Shown here: positions 45,627-55,496 of the stretch, in pieces | Numbering within the stretch: the stretch's first letter is position 1 | Layout of the letters: each line of letters starts with the position of its first letter | NCBI GenBank assembly: GCA_016704345.1 | Contig: JADJAH010000013.1 | Coordinates: 186,001 to 250,000, forward strand | Direction: 5' to 3' | Length of the DNA stretch: 64,000 nt | Source: Ignavibacteria bacterium | GTDB taxonomy: Bacteria > Bacteroidota > Ignavibacteria > Tepidaquicellales > Tepidaquicellaceae | Made by a program: the position numbers and the translations under genes | Notes under the pieces: model-generated | Database searches by the model: none | What the model was told of the DNA's origin: nothing | What the model saw: only the letters and a program-made list of their open reading frames with translations

Positions 45627-47240
45627 TTGCCGGCCGTGGCTAAGAAAATTCAACCTAAGAAAACTCAGCAGATACAATCTTCATCAGCAGATTGGGAGAT
45701 TCTCATCTCTAAATATTTCTGGCTGGTGATACCTGTCTTTGCGATCGTATATTATTTGAGCAGCAAGTATTCTCCCGGTTTCTATCAGGATGATGAGATC
45801 GGGCATTTCATTAATATGAAGGAATTCTGGAATGATCCTTTCATAATACTTGGGAACTGGCCCAAGCCTGGATACAAATTGTTCATGATAATACCTTCAC
45901 TGTTTGGTTATGAAACTGTGTTGTTCTTCAATGCGCTGATTGCTTCCACCACGGTTTATCTTACCTACCTTCTGATAAGGGCTTATGATATTCGCTACGC
46001 ATTTTTCGGTGCAATGATGCTGGCTTTTCAGCCGTTGTTCTTTGACCTGTCTTTCAGATCTTACGCGGAAATATTTACGGCGCTATTGCTTGTACTGATG
46101 ATCTTGCTTTATAAGAAGGAACATTTTGTATGGGCGGCACTTACATGCGGATATATTTTCACAGTGAGGCAGGAAGCTGCGCTTATAGGAATAGCAATGG
46201 CCATAATGCTTTTTGGAAAGAAACAATATCTGGCAATTGTCATGCTGGGCGTCTTTCCGGTGCTATTCAATTTAGCCGGATATCTCAAGAGCGGTGATAT
46301 TCTCTATGTAATTACTGAAATGAACACGCTTGGTGCAATGTACTTTGGCGGTGATAAGCGCGGTTTCTTTCATTACTTCAAAGTTTACATCTACATAATT
46401 GGTCCCGTGTGCCTGACATTATTTCTGCTGGGCTTTTTTGGATTCTTCTCAGATACTTCAAAGATCAAAGAGTACTTCAGCAAGTATGCTCTTGTGTATA
46501 TTGTGTTTCTCATCACGTTCCTGGTTCAGGCAATGCTTATGGTTAAAGGTACAAACCCGGGCACATGGAGATATCTTTTGCACATCTCTCCGCTTGCAGC
46601 ATTCTTTGCTGCAGTAGGTTTGAACAATTTGGCAGTTGACAACTTCAGGAAGACGGCGTACATAATTTTTGGTACTCTGGGATTTTTTACACTTGTGTTC
46701 CTTTCAAAGGATACCAACGGACTTGACTTGCTTGATATAGCCGAGTACGGAAAGCTTGCTGTAGTAGCAGTGACAGCAGTTCTTGCTGTTGTTCTTTTCA
46801 ATAAAGATAAAAGAGCATACCTGAACAAACTTTCTGTCGTCCTCATTTTATTGTCTGCAGTTTACTTGTTGATGAGCTTTAAGCCAAGAGAATATTCTCC
46901 TGAGAATCTTGCAGTCAAGGAAATGGGTTCTTTTCTTGCAGGGAATGAATTTGACAATAAGAAAATAATAGTGACTACACAGACATCCAGTCCCGTATTT
47001 TTGTTCGGGGATTTCTCAGCCGAAAGGAAGAAGAACTTCGTCCATCTGAATACAAAAAATTTGTCAACTGCTGCTAAGGGAGATATCATTGTATGGGATT
47101 CTCACTACGGGTACAGACCCGAGTATGAGAACGATGTAAAGTTTGAGGTACTGCAGAAAGACTCAACATTAAAGCTGCTCAACCAGTTTGCTTCATCAGA
47201 TAAGCGCTATCAGGCCTTTGTTTTTGAAAAAATGAATTAA
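45627..47240 (+). CDS. Integral-membrane glycosyltransferase (GT39/PMT or ArnT-like)
   Basis: A 537-residue polytopic protein with about twelve membrane segments, among them YFWLVIPVFAIVYYLSSKYS and TAYIIFGTLGFFTLVFLS. The first periplasmic loop has the acidic motif YQDDEIGHF, where the catalytic Asp/Glu of GT-C enzymes of the PMT family sits. These enzymes transfer sugars from lipid phosphates in the periplasm. A soluble beta-rich C-terminus follows (KIIVTTQTSSPVFLFGD). It heads a run of four glycan genes spaced closely on the same strand. Start: TTG at 45627 or GTG at 45636; there is no upstream ATG in frame. Confidence 0.72.
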   Translation: MPAVAKKIQPKKTQQIQSSSADWEILISKYFWLVIPVFAIVYYLSSKYSPGFYQDDEIGHFINMKEFWNDPFIILGNWPKPGYKLFMIIPSLFGYETVLFFNALIASTTVYLTYLLIRAYDIRYAFFGAMMLAFQPLFFDLSFRSYAEIFTALLLVLMILLYKKEHFVWAALTCGYIFTVRQEAALIGIAMAIMLFGKKQYLAIVMLGVFPVLFNLAGYLKSGDILYVITEMNTLGAMYFGGDKRGFFHYFKVYIYIIGPVCLTLFLLGFFGFFSDTSKIKEYFSKYALVYIVFLITFLVQAMLMVKGTNPGTWRYLLHISPLAAFFAAVGLNNLAVDNFRKTAYIIFGTLGFFTLVFLSKDTNGLDLLDIAEYGKLAVVAVTAVLAVVLFNKDKRAYLNKLSVVLILLSAVYLLMSFKPREYSPENLAVKEMGSFLAGNEFDNKKIIVTTQTSSPVFLFGDFSAERKKNFVHLNTKNLSTAAKGDIIVWDSHYGYRPEYENDVKFEVLQKDSTLKLLNQFASSDKRYQAFVFEKMN

Positions 47241-47256
47241 AGAATTCTCATATTAA

Positions 47257-47955
47257 ATGAAACCAACAAAAGAAAATTTTGAACAGTGGAATGAAGAGCT
47301 AGCCGAGAAACATGACTTGGACAAGTTCTACAATCACCCCAATTTTGCATTCCGATATATTGAGCAAAAAAGAATTTCAAAACTAATTGAACTCGCCGAG
47401 ATAAAATCAACCGACAAAGTGCTGGAAGTCGGCTGCGGCGCAGGACACATTCTTGAGCAGATCAAAATGGGAGAACTTTACGGTATCGACATATCCGATA
47501 TACAAATTCAGCGCGCAATGAAACGGCTTGGCAGCAAAGTTAAGCTGTCAAAGGCTCCGGGTGAAAAGATTCCTTTCGAAGACAAATTCTTCGATAAGAT
47601 ACTTTGCTCCGAAGTAGTTGAACATGTTCTGGATCCGCGGGAAGTACTAAAGGAAATGTCAAGAGTCCTCAAGGATGACGGCATATTATCGCTTTCAATT
47701 CCAAATGAAGATGTAATTAATTCAACAAAGAAGTTTCTGAAAAAGACAGGATTGATCAAGCTGATTGACAACAAGAAAGATACTGAAGGCTGGGAACTTG
47801 CGGCTAAAGACAATCTTGACGAATGGCATCTTCACAGTTTCTCTCTGGCACTTGCTGAAAAATTCTCATCGGGAATTTTTAAAACAACCGGGATCTCTAA
47901 AATTCCTAATGCTGTCTTTCCTGCAAGATATGTAATTCAATACAAGAAGATCTGA
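47257..47955 (+). CDS. Class I SAM-dependent methyltransferase
   Basis: A 232-residue methyltransferase with the SAM-binding motif VLEVGCGAGHILEQI (motif I) and ILCSEVVEHVLDPREVLKEM (motif IV region), as in UbiE/Methyltransf_11 proteins. It lies 17 bp after the GT39-like gene and 3 bp before the epimerase gene. Placement suggests it methylates a sugar or a lipid-linked saccharide of the glycan made by the cluster, but this is inference. Intact. Confidence 0.85.
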   Translation: MKPTKENFEQWNEELAEKHDLDKFYNHPNFAFRYIEQKRISKLIELAEIKSTDKVLEVGCGAGHILEQIKMGELYGIDISDIQIQRAMKRLGSKVKLSKAPGEKIPFEDKFFDKILCSEVVEHVLDPREVLKEMSRVLKDDGILSLSIPNEDVINSTKKFLKKTGLIKLIDNKKDTEGWELAAKDNLDEWHLHSFSLALAEKFSSGIFKTTGISKIPNAVFPARYVIQYKKI

Positions 47956-47957
47956 AT

Positions 47958-48905
47958 TTGGAAGCATCACTGAAGTCATGCTTGATCTACGGAGGCGGGG
48001 GATTCATTGGTTCGCATCTTGCCGAGGAACTGTTGTCTCATGGCTATAAAGTTACGGTGTTTGACAAGCTGAATTTCTCGCAAAGGAACCTGCTGAATGT
48101 AGTTGACAAAATTAGAATCATAGAAGGGGATTTCAACAACATAGTTGACATTCGGAAATCGCTCGATGATATTGATTATGTATTCCATTTAGTAAGCTCA
48201 ACACTTCCGGCCGGCTCAAATGAAAATCCTGTTTATGATGCGGAGTCAAATCTTATTTCCTCGTTAAGACTCTTTAGGGAATGCACTGACCGAAAAATTA
48301 AGAAAATAATATTCTTGTCTTCAGGCGGCACTGTGTACGGCATACCCGATTCAATTCCAATTACAGAAGATCATCCTACAAAACCAATTTGTTCATACGG
48401 TATCATAAAGAAGACCATCGAAGATTATCTGTATTTGTTTCATCAATTGCATAATCTTGATTACAATGTCTTTCGGCTTTCCAATCCTTACGGGGAAAGG
48501 CAGAACCCTTATGCCGCCCAGGGTGCCATCGCCGTCTTCCTGAATAAGATCCTGAAAGATGAAGAAATTGTGATTTGGGGCGACGGGGAAGTAGTAAGGG
48601 ATTACATATACATTAAGGATGCCGCAAATGCTCTGGTAACTTCCATCACAACTGATTCACCACATAAACTTTTCAATCTTTCGGCGGGAATCGGATATTC
48701 ACTTAATCAGATCATTGATGTGATAAAAAATGTTACCGGAAAAACGGATGTCAAAATCAGATATCAGGAAAAGAGAAGTTTTGATGTTCCGGTAAGTGTT
48801 CTTGACAATTCGCTTATTGCAAGAGAGCTAGGTTGGAAACCGGAGACATCATTCAATGACGGTATCGAAGCGACATATAAATATTTTGTCAATGCTGATG
48901 AGTGA
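47958..48905 (+). CDS. NAD-dependent nucleotide-sugar epimerase/dehydratase
   Basis: An extended SDR enzyme of 315 residues. The dinucleotide-binding GxxGxxG appears as IYGGGGFIGSHLAEELL. The catalytic region shows SSGGTVYGIPD with the Ser/Thr and YGIIKKTIEDYLYLF with the Tyr-x3-Lys (YGIIK) pair. NPYGERQNPYAAQGAIAVFL and YIYIKDAANALV are standard for UDP-glucose 4-epimerase-like proteins. The product is a nucleotide sugar, but the exact reaction (epimerase, dehydratase or reductase) is not resolvable here. Start is TTG at 47958, three bases after the methyltransferase stop. It overlaps the next gene by 14 bp. Confidence 0.88.
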   Translation: MEASLKSCLIYGGGGFIGSHLAEELLSHGYKVTVFDKLNFSQRNLLNVVDKIRIIEGDFNNIVDIRKSLDDIDYVFHLVSSTLPAGSNENPVYDAESNLISSLRLFRECTDRKIKKIIFLSSGGTVYGIPDSIPITEDHPTKPICSYGIIKKTIEDYLYLFHQLHNLDYNVFRLSNPYGERQNPYAAQGAIAVFLNKILKDEEIVIWGDGEVVRDYIYIKDAANALVTSITTDSPHKLFNLSAGIGYSLNQIIDVIKNVTGKTDVKIRYQEKRSFDVPVSVLDNSLIARELGWKPETSFNDGIEATYKYFVNADE

Positions 48906-49635
48906 TAACTCGAACATTACACTGAGCGTGTTCTTTCCTGCGTATTATGATGAAAAGAATATCGGCAAAGTTGTGGATTCTGCAATTAAAGTTCTTGATG
49001 AGCTTAAGCTTAAGGATTATGAAATCACAATCATTGAGGACGGGAGTCCCGATAAGACAGATGAAGTTGCTGATGAATTAGCGAAGAAATATGACAAGGT
49101 CAGCGTAATACATCATGAAAAGAACATGGGATACGGCGCTACATTGAGGGACGGATTTATGAATGCGAAAATGGATTATGTATTCTATACGGACGGTGAC
49201 AATCAGTTTGACTTGCAGGAGCTTAAGAAATTTGTTGCGCTGATACCTTATACAGATATTGTTGTCGGCTACAGAAAAAGAAAACAGTACTCTACATATA
49301 GAAAAGTTACTTCACTTGTATATAATTTTGTTCTGCGCTTTTTGTTTGATATTGATTACGTTGATGTTGACTGTGCGTTTAAACTCATTAGGACCGATCT
49401 TTTCAGAAAGATCAAAATCGATTCCGTGGATGCTTTCATAGATGCAGAGATACTTCTCAAAGCAAAAGCATTAGGCTACACTTCAACTGAAGTAGGAGTG
49501 AAACACTTGCCGAGGGTTGATGGGATATCTACGGGTGCAAGACCTTCAGTGATCTTCAGAACAATAAAAGAAATTACTGAATACAGGAAGCAATATCTGA
49601 ATGAAATTTCAAAGCAAAAACACTTCAACTCTTAG
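48892..49635 (+). CDS. GT2 glycosyltransferase (dolichyl-phosphate mannosyltransferase-like)
   Basis: A soluble GT-A-fold glycosyltransferase of about 247 residues. VFFPAYYDEKNIGKVVDSAI opens the domain; IEDGSPDKTDEVAD and FYTDGDNQFDLQEL hold the acidic UDP/GDP-sugar and metal-binding residues. VDCAFKLIRTDLF and RVDGISTGARPS are typical of DPM1/undecaprenyl-phosphate glycosyltransferases. It probably makes the polyprenyl-phosphate-linked sugar used by the GT39-like enzyme in the same cluster. The start is ATG at 48892 or 48898, overlapping the epimerase end. Its stop at 49635 overlaps the convergent copper-ATPase stop by 4 bp. Confidence 0.82.
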   Translation: MLMSDNSNITLSVFFPAYYDEKNIGKVVDSAIKVLDELKLKDYEITIIEDGSPDKTDEVADELAKKYDKVSVIHHEKNMGYGATLRDGFMNAKMDYVFYTDGDNQFDLQELKKFVALIPYTDIVVGYRKRKQYSTYRKVTSLVYNFVLRFLFDIDYVDVDCAFKLIRTDLFRKIKIDSVDAFIDAEILLKAKALGYTSTEVGVKHLPRVDGISTGARPSVIFRTIKEITEYRKQYLNEISKQKHFNS

Positions 49636-51908
49636 CCGTCTATCTTTACGTATTTTAATCGGAGTGAATTTCCGAGAACAGTAACCACATCGCTGAAAGC
49701 CATCAGCATTGCAGCCATAACAGGACCAATCACAATTCCGAAGGGCACAAAAACGCCCGCAGCTATTGGAATTGCAAGAGCATTGTAAAAGAATGCCCAG
49801 AAAAAATTCTCCTTAATTACAGTTACAGTTTTTTTAGAAATGTTGATTGCTTTCAGAAGATTATTTAGATCATCTTTTACAAGTATAACATCTGCCGAGT
49901 CAATAGCTATGTCCTGACCGGTGCCGACGGCTATTCCAACATTTGCCTTTGCAAGTGAAGGTGCGTCATTAATTCCATCACCCACCATTCCCACATTTCT
50001 TGACTTTGACTGAAGTGCAGTAACAATCTTCTCCTTTTCATCAGGCAATGTTCTTGACGAATAATCTTCTATCTCGAGTTCAATCGCTACTCTTCGTGCT
50101 GCAGAGTCATTGTCGCCTGAAATCATGAATATGTCGATGCCTTTCTTCTTCAATTTCTTAATGACGCTTGCAGCATTCTCTTTCAATTCATCATCAATTT
50201 CCACTACTCCGGATATCTCTCCGTTTATGGCTACGAAGAGATTGCTCTTGCTTGCTTCAAAAATTATGTTTGAAAATGAAACATTATTCTTCTTGAGGAA
50301 TTCTTCATTGCCGACTGTAACTCTCTTGTCGTTTACTAATGCACTTACACCGAGTCCGGTCTCAGTAATGAAGTCTTTGACCTCAAATGATGAAGTAATG
50401 TTGTTATCAAGAGAATACTTTACAATAGATTTTGCTATCGGATGAGAAGAATGTTTTTCCAAAGAATAGATCATCTTTAGAATCTGATCTCTTGTGTACC
50501 CATTGAATACATAAACGTTCTTTACATTGATCACCCCGGTAGTAAGCGTTCCGGTCTTATCAAAACACATTGTGTTAACTTTCATAAGATTCTCAATACC
50601 GTCGATGTTGTTGAACAGGATTCCGTTTTCGGCCGCCCTTCCAACTCCCAGTACGATTGCAATGGGTGAAGCCAGTCCCAGCGCACACGGGCAAGCAATT
50701 ATTAAAACAGAAACTGCAAAAAGCAGCGACTTGTCAAATGGAGTATTCAAAGCAAAATACCACACTGCAAAAGTAACTATTGAGATGAGTATGACAACAG
50801 GCACAAACACTGCGGAGATCTTATCGGCAAGTTTCTGAATTTTTGGTTTCTGTGCGGATGCGTCCTTTACAAGCGCTATGATCCGTGAAAGCATTGTATC
50901 GTCGCCTACCTTTTCAGCCGTCATCTTAAGGAAGCCATTCTTTAGTACTGTACCGCTAATAAGAAAATCTCCGATAGATTTTTCGATCGGCAGACTCTCA
51001 CCGGTCATTGCACTTTCGTCAACAACACCGAAACCCTCAATGAGTGGACCGTCGACCGGAATTTTGTCGCCTGTCTTAACTATAACAATGTCAGTGAGCT
51101 TTACTTTCTTGAATGGTACAAACAGTTCATTGCCGTCACGAATTATATTAACTACTTTTGCCTGCAAGTCTTTAAGTTTCTTTACTGATGACTGCGTCTT
51201 GGTCTTAAGCACTGTTTCGAGATAATTACCTATAAGAATAAATGTGACAATCATTGCGGCAGTTTCAAAGTAGACTTCCTTATTACTGTTGAATGCTTCA
51301 ATCTTCAGGTCAAATACAGTGTTTGCAGCGATTGCAGTACTGTAAAAAAATGAGGAGAGACTTCCAAGCGATATCAACGTATTCATGTCAAACTTCCTGC
51401 TCTTCAGAGAATTGTATGTCCCGCGTATGAACTTCTCTCCGCACCAGAAAATTACTACGGAGGTTAATGCAAATAAGATTATCAAAACAGCTTTCTCGGG
51501 AAGATGAATGAACGGTATGTTGAAGTGATCTTTCATGCTAAGAAACATGATAATCAACGACAGGATTGCAGATACATAAATCTTTAGTCTAAGAAGGTTC
51601 AGGCTCTTCTTTCGTTTGATGTCAGTTTCGTATTCATCATCATCTGATGAAACGCCGAATCCCAGCGATTCGACATGTTTCTTAATTTCCGAACGGCTGA
51701 TCTGTGCAGGACGATAAGTGACACCGCATATCTCTGAGGTGAAATTTACTTCAACTGAGTTTACACCTTTTGTCTTTTCAAGATAAGATTTTATGCTTTG
51801 TGCACAGCCTGAGCAGTTCATTCCAATTACATCAAACTCATATAGCTCTTCATTAGCTAAAGGTTTATTGACCGAAATTTTCTCTGAAGCGTTTGTTGAA
51901 TTTTGCAT
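49632..51908 (-). CDS. copA: Copper-type P1B heavy-metal ATPase
   Basis: A 758-residue P1B ATPase. One N-terminal heavy-metal-associated domain has GMNCSGC (Cys 32 and 35). The TGE actuator motif (AMTGES) is followed by the membrane CPC motif in ACPCALG, DKTGT at the phosphorylation site, SSHP in the N-domain and GDGIND. The final helices carry FFYNALAIPIAAGVFVPFG and MAFSDVVTVLGNSLRLK, close to the copper-exporter signature but with Asp where MxxSS-type Ser is usual. It should export Cu(I), or possibly Ag(I), to the periplasm. The ATG at 51908 lies two bases from the folP stop, so metG-folP-copA form one operon. Confidence 0.88.
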   Translation of the reverse strand: MQNSTNASEKISVNKPLANEELYEFDVIGMNCSGCAQSIKSYLEKTKGVNSVEVNFTSEICGVTYRPAQISRSEIKKHVESLGFGVSSDDDEYETDIKRKKSLNLLRLKIYVSAILSLIIMFLSMKDHFNIPFIHLPEKAVLIILFALTSVVIFWCGEKFIRGTYNSLKSRKFDMNTLISLGSLSSFFYSTAIAANTVFDLKIEAFNSNKEVYFETAAMIVTFILIGNYLETVLKTKTQSSVKKLKDLQAKVVNIIRDGNELFVPFKKVKLTDIVIVKTGDKIPVDGPLIEGFGVVDESAMTGESLPIEKSIGDFLISGTVLKNGFLKMTAEKVGDDTMLSRIIALVKDASAQKPKIQKLADKISAVFVPVVILISIVTFAVWYFALNTPFDKSLLFAVSVLIIACPCALGLASPIAIVLGVGRAAENGILFNNIDGIENLMKVNTMCFDKTGTLTTGVINVKNVYVFNGYTRDQILKMIYSLEKHSSHPIAKSIVKYSLDNNITSSFEVKDFITETGLGVSALVNDKRVTVGNEEFLKKNNVSFSNIIFEASKSNLFVAINGEISGVVEIDDELKENAASVIKKLKKKGIDIFMISGDNDSAARRVAIELEIEDYSSRTLPDEKEKIVTALQSKSRNVGMVGDGINDAPSLAKANVGIAVGTGQDIAIDSADVILVKDDLNNLLKAINISKKTVTVIKENFFWAFFYNALAIPIAAGVFVPFGIVIGPVMAAMLMAFSDVVTVLGNSLRLKYVKIDG

Positions 51909-51909
51909 T

Positions 51910-52750
51910 TCAGATTCTCAATATTTTATCTGCTATTTTGACTGCTTTGAAATTCTCATTCACGTCATGAACCCTCAGAATATCCGCACCGCAATTGATG
52001 GCAACAGTGCTTGCAGAAATAGTGCCGAAAATTCTTTCATCTACTGGTGTAGGAAAGATCTTGTCAATGAAACTTTTTCTTGAAAGTCCGATTAAAACCG
52101 GATATCCAAGTTCTCTTAAAACTCCAACATTCCTTATGAGTTCTAAGTTGTGCTCCAAAGTTTTTCCAAACCCAATTCCCGGGTCGATAATAATTTGCGA
52201 AATGCCCGCCTCTTTTGCAATCTTCGCTGAAGTTCTCAAATAATTGAGCACTTCCATAACAACATCATTGTAGACCGGATCTTTCTGCATATTCTCCGGA
52301 GTGCCTTTGATATGCATTAGAACACATGAAGCGTTGTGTTTGGCAGTTACAGCGGCAATGTCTTTGTCAAAGCGAAATCCGCTTATGTCATTCACTATAC
52401 AAGCTCCTTCTTTCAGGCATTCATCGGCAACTTCACTCTTGTATGTATCTATTGAAATTGGGATGCTGAGTTTTCTTGAAAGGGCATTTACGACGGGAAC
52501 TACTCTTTCGAGTTCTACAGCGATTGATACTTTCTGAGCGCCCGGCCTTGTTAGATTCGCCGCCAACATCTATGAAATCGGCTCCGGCTTTCTGCATAAG
52601 CAAAGCATCTTCAACAACTTTGTCGAGAATAACAGCCGAGTCAAAATATTTACCGCCGTCTGAAAATGAATCCGGCGTTATATTAAGAACGCCCATCAGA
52701 AAAGTTCTGGAGCCAAAATCGTATTCCGCCTTTGCAAAACGATATTTCAA
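51910..52750 (-). CDS. folP: Dihydropteroate synthase (one-base frameshift)
   Basis: FolP condenses p-aminobenzoate with the pterin pyrophosphate in folate synthesis and is the sulfonamide target. The first frame (52750-52433) gives LMGVLNITPDSFSDGGKYFD and ADFIDVGGES; the second (52569-51910) continues TRPGAQKVSIAVELERVVPV. One extra A in TCTAACAAGG (minus-strand; plus-strand T 52551-52552) splits them; removing it gives ES-T-RPGA, the family norm. Later motifs: ISIDTYKSEVADE, IVNDISGFRFD, LMHIKGTPENMQ, IIDPGIGFGKTLEHNLELI, GLSRKSFI and RVHDVNE. Corrected length 279 residues. The ATG overlaps the metG stop by four bases. Confidence 0.95.
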
Positions 52751-54783
52751 TTTACTTCTGCTCCGGAATCAATAGCGCCGTCAGTAGTAACGATCCTCAA
52801 TTCTTTTCCAAGCTTTGCTGCCAGAAGCATTCCCTGGGATTCAATTCCCATGAGTTTTGATGGCTTCAGATTATCCACAAGAACAATTGATTTTCCAATG
52901 AGGTCTTCCGGCCGATAATGTTCGGAAATACCGGAAACAATCTGTTTCTCCTTATCTCCCACTTTGAGACGAAGTTTAAGAAGCTTCTTGCTGTTTGGAA
53001 CATTCTCACATTCCAGTACTTCTGCTATTTTGAGCACCACCTTCTTGAAGTCATCTATAGTAATGAGTCCAATGCCGGAATCATCTCCACCTGATTGAGT
53101 GTTTGCGGCTTCGTTTGAATCAGTCTTTACATTCTTGCTGATTTGCTCGTCTTCAATTATCGGGAAGAGTATAATGTTTTCTCCCAATTCTTCACCGTCA
53201 TTAATTTTCGGGTTTGCGGCATCGTCCCACTTCAGATCCGCAATACTTGATTTAAGTATTTTGAGGATCTTGTCCGATGCGTCAGGAAGGAAAGGCCGGA
53301 AGACAACCGCTAGCGAGAAGCAGAGTCTAAGACAATCATTTATCACTGCGGCACACTTATCCTTGTCAGATTTTATGAGCTTCCAAGGTTCAGTGTCATT
53401 AAAATACTTATTGGCATTCCTCGCAATGTTCATTGCTTCAGACAATGCATCTTTGAATTTGAATGCATCCAGATTTTGTGCTATTAAAGTTGTCTGATTG
53501 CGAACATAGTTGAACAGTTCAACAGACTCAGTTGAATCACTCGATCTTACCGGAATTTTATTCTCAAATTTGTTCTTTGCAAAGACCACCGTCCTGTTTA
53601 CAAAATTTCCCAAAATCGCCGCGAGCTCATTATTGTTCCTTGCCTGAAGATCTTCCCATGTAAAATCAGTATCCCTGTTCTCCGGGAGAGTGGCTGCCAG
53701 TGCGTATCTTATAGAATCGACGCTGAATTTCTCGACTATGTCTTTTACAAGTATGCCTGTGCCTCTGCTCTTGGATTGTTTGAGTCCTCCTATGTTAAGA
53801 AATTCATTTGCCGGAACATTGTATGGTAGTATGTAATCACCATGTCCCATCAGCATCGCGGGAAAGATAAGCGCATGAAAAACAATGTTGTCCTTACCTA
53901 TGAAATGTATCAGCTTGGTGTTCTCGTCAAACCAGTATTTTTTCCACCCTTCGGCATCACCTTTATTTTGAAACAACTCTTTAGTTGCGGTAATGTATCC
54001 AATAGGCGCCTCAAACCAGACATAGATTACTTTGCCTTCATTATCTTTCAAAGGTACTTTGACGCCCCAGTCTAGATCCCGGGTTATTGCCCTGTCTTTC
54101 AGCCCCGTCTTCAGCCATCCTTTGCAATAATTGAGAACATTCTGTTTCCAGTCAGTCTTTGTGTTTATCCACTCATCAAGTTTCTGCTGAAAATCAGCCA
54201 GTGGAAAATAGAAATGAGTTGACTCTTTGACTACAGGAGTATCGCCTGTTATCTTAGATTTTGGATTGATCAATTCAAGCGGGGAAAGATTGCTGCCGCA
54301 ATTCTCGCATTCATCACCGCGTGCATTTTCGTATCCGCAAACGGGACAAGTGCCTGTTACAAACCTGTCGGCAAGAAATCGATTCTCCTTTTCTGAAAAT
54401 AGCTGCTTGTCAGTCTTTTGAGTGAGTATGCCTTTCTCGTACAGAGTAAGAAAAAATTCTTTAGCTGTTTTATGATGTTCTTCGTTTGATGTTCTCGAGT
54501 AAATATCAAATTCTATCTTAAGATCATCAAACCCTTTCTTATTTGCAAAGTGATATCGGTCGATAATCTGTTGAGGTGGAACACCTTCCTGTATTGAGGC
54601 CATTTCAATCGCAGTTCCGTGCTCATCCGAGCCGCAAATGAAAATCACTTCATCTCCGGCAAGCCTTCTGTATCTGACGTAAATATCCGGAGGAAGATAT
54701 GCACCGGCAATATGCCCGATGTGTGTAAAACTGTTAGCGTACGGAAGAGCCGCAGTAACAAGGTATCTGGAGTTTTTTTGCAT
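52747..54783 (-). CDS. metG: Methionyl-tRNA synthetase
   Basis: MetG charges tRNA-Met. The class I signature HIGH occurs in LPYANSFTHIGHIAGAYLPP, and the KMSKS equivalent is KQSKSRGTG. A zinc knuckle (CPVCGYENARGDECENCGSN) with four Cys is present, as in the four-Cys MetG type. The C-terminal 110 residues form the tRNA-binding (EMAP/Arc1p-like) domain: DDFKKVVLKIAEVLECENVP and VGDKEKQIVSGISEHY. The ATG at 54783 gives MQKNSRYLVTAALP; a TTG two codons earlier is less likely. 678 residues, intact. It leads the metG-folP-copA operon. Confidence 0.97.
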   Translation of the reverse strand: MQKNSRYLVTAALPYANSFTHIGHIAGAYLPPDIYVRYRRLAGDEVIFICGSDEHGTAIEMASIQEGVPPQQIIDRYHFANKKGFDDLKIEFDIYSRTSNEEHHKTAKEFFLTLYEKGILTQKTDKQLFSEKENRFLADRFVTGTCPVCGYENARGDECENCGSNLSPLELINPKSKITGDTPVVKESTHFYFPLADFQQKLDEWINTKTDWKQNVLNYCKGWLKTGLKDRAITRDLDWGVKVPLKDNEGKVIYVWFEAPIGYITATKELFQNKGDAEGWKKYWFDENTKLIHFIGKDNIVFHALIFPAMLMGHGDYILPYNVPANEFLNIGGLKQSKSRGTGILVKDIVEKFSVDSIRYALAATLPENRDTDFTWEDLQARNNNELAAILGNFVNRTVVFAKNKFENKIPVRSSDSTESVELFNYVRNQTTLIAQNLDAFKFKDALSEAMNIARNANKYFNDTEPWKLIKSDKDKCAAVINDCLRLCFSLAVVFRPFLPDASDKILKILKSSIADLKWDDAANPKINDGEELGENIILFPIIEDEQISKNVKTDSNEAANTQSGGDDSGIGLITIDDFKKVVLKIAEVLECENVPNSKKLLKLRLKVGDKEKQIVSGISEHYRPEDLIGKSIVLVDNLKPSKLMGIESQGMLLAAKLGKELRIVTTDGAIDSGAEVN

Positions 54784-55037
54784 TGGCAAATATACCGATT
54801 ACATTTTTTGATATAAATGATTATTCTGAAGGCGATCTGGAGTGGAGAATAGATGGAAATTGAGAAATAGGAAATTGGAAAGTGGAATTGACAATTAAGA
54901 TCTGAGAGTGACAACTCTATCAGTCACAGAGAATCCTGGCTAAAGGAGAAGGTTATTTGCTATCCAAAGGTCACTTGCCTTGCCGGGTAGGCTTGTAAAG
55001 ATGTTCCTTTTAACTTGTCACTTTAAACCTTTAAATC

Positions 55038-55435
55038 TTAGAGAAATCTGCTCTTTGTTTCAGCATCCGGAATTCTGCATGCATCTTTTTTACCGAACCA
55101 CTTATATCGGTTTTTAGCAATGTAATCATAAACAATATCTCTCAATGCCTTCGGAAAAACCCTAAATAATATTGAAAGGGGGTACGGAAAGGTAGCATTG
55201 AAGCAATTTTCAATGCCGCTGATGATTTATCATAAAGTTTGCCTTGCGTTATCAGAACAACTGAATCAAGCTTTTCAGCATCCTTTTGAAATTTCACAAG
55301 GAGGTTCTTGCCTGTTTCAGATTGTAGAGAAGCAAATTTGAATTTGTTTGCCTTATCCCGATCAATTATAAAATTGACTGATGCATTACACATGTTGCAA
55401 ACACCGTCAAAGAGAATGATACCTTTTTCTTTCAT
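55038..55435 (-). CDS. DCC-family thiol-disulfide oxidoreductase (frameshifted end)
   Basis: The N-terminus reads IILFDGVCNMCNASVNFIID, with the DCC-family Cys-x2-Cys redox motif. SLQSETGKNLLVKF and SVVLITQGKLYDKSSAALKI complete the thioredoxin-like core. The frame ends early at 55142 (false tail RTPFQYYLGF) because one T is missing from the run read as TTT on the minus strand (plus-strand A 55188-55190). With it, the C-terminus is FPYPLSILFRVFPKALRDIV, then YRYKWFG-type NRYKWFGKKDACRIPD, ending SRFL, the family's normal tail. The corrected length is 132 residues (stop at 55038). Physiological partner unknown. Confidence 0.85.
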
Positions 55436-55496
55436 CTTAAAATAAATATGTCAAAACTATGATTTATATTAGGTAAATTTTAGCCAATTTTTTTTG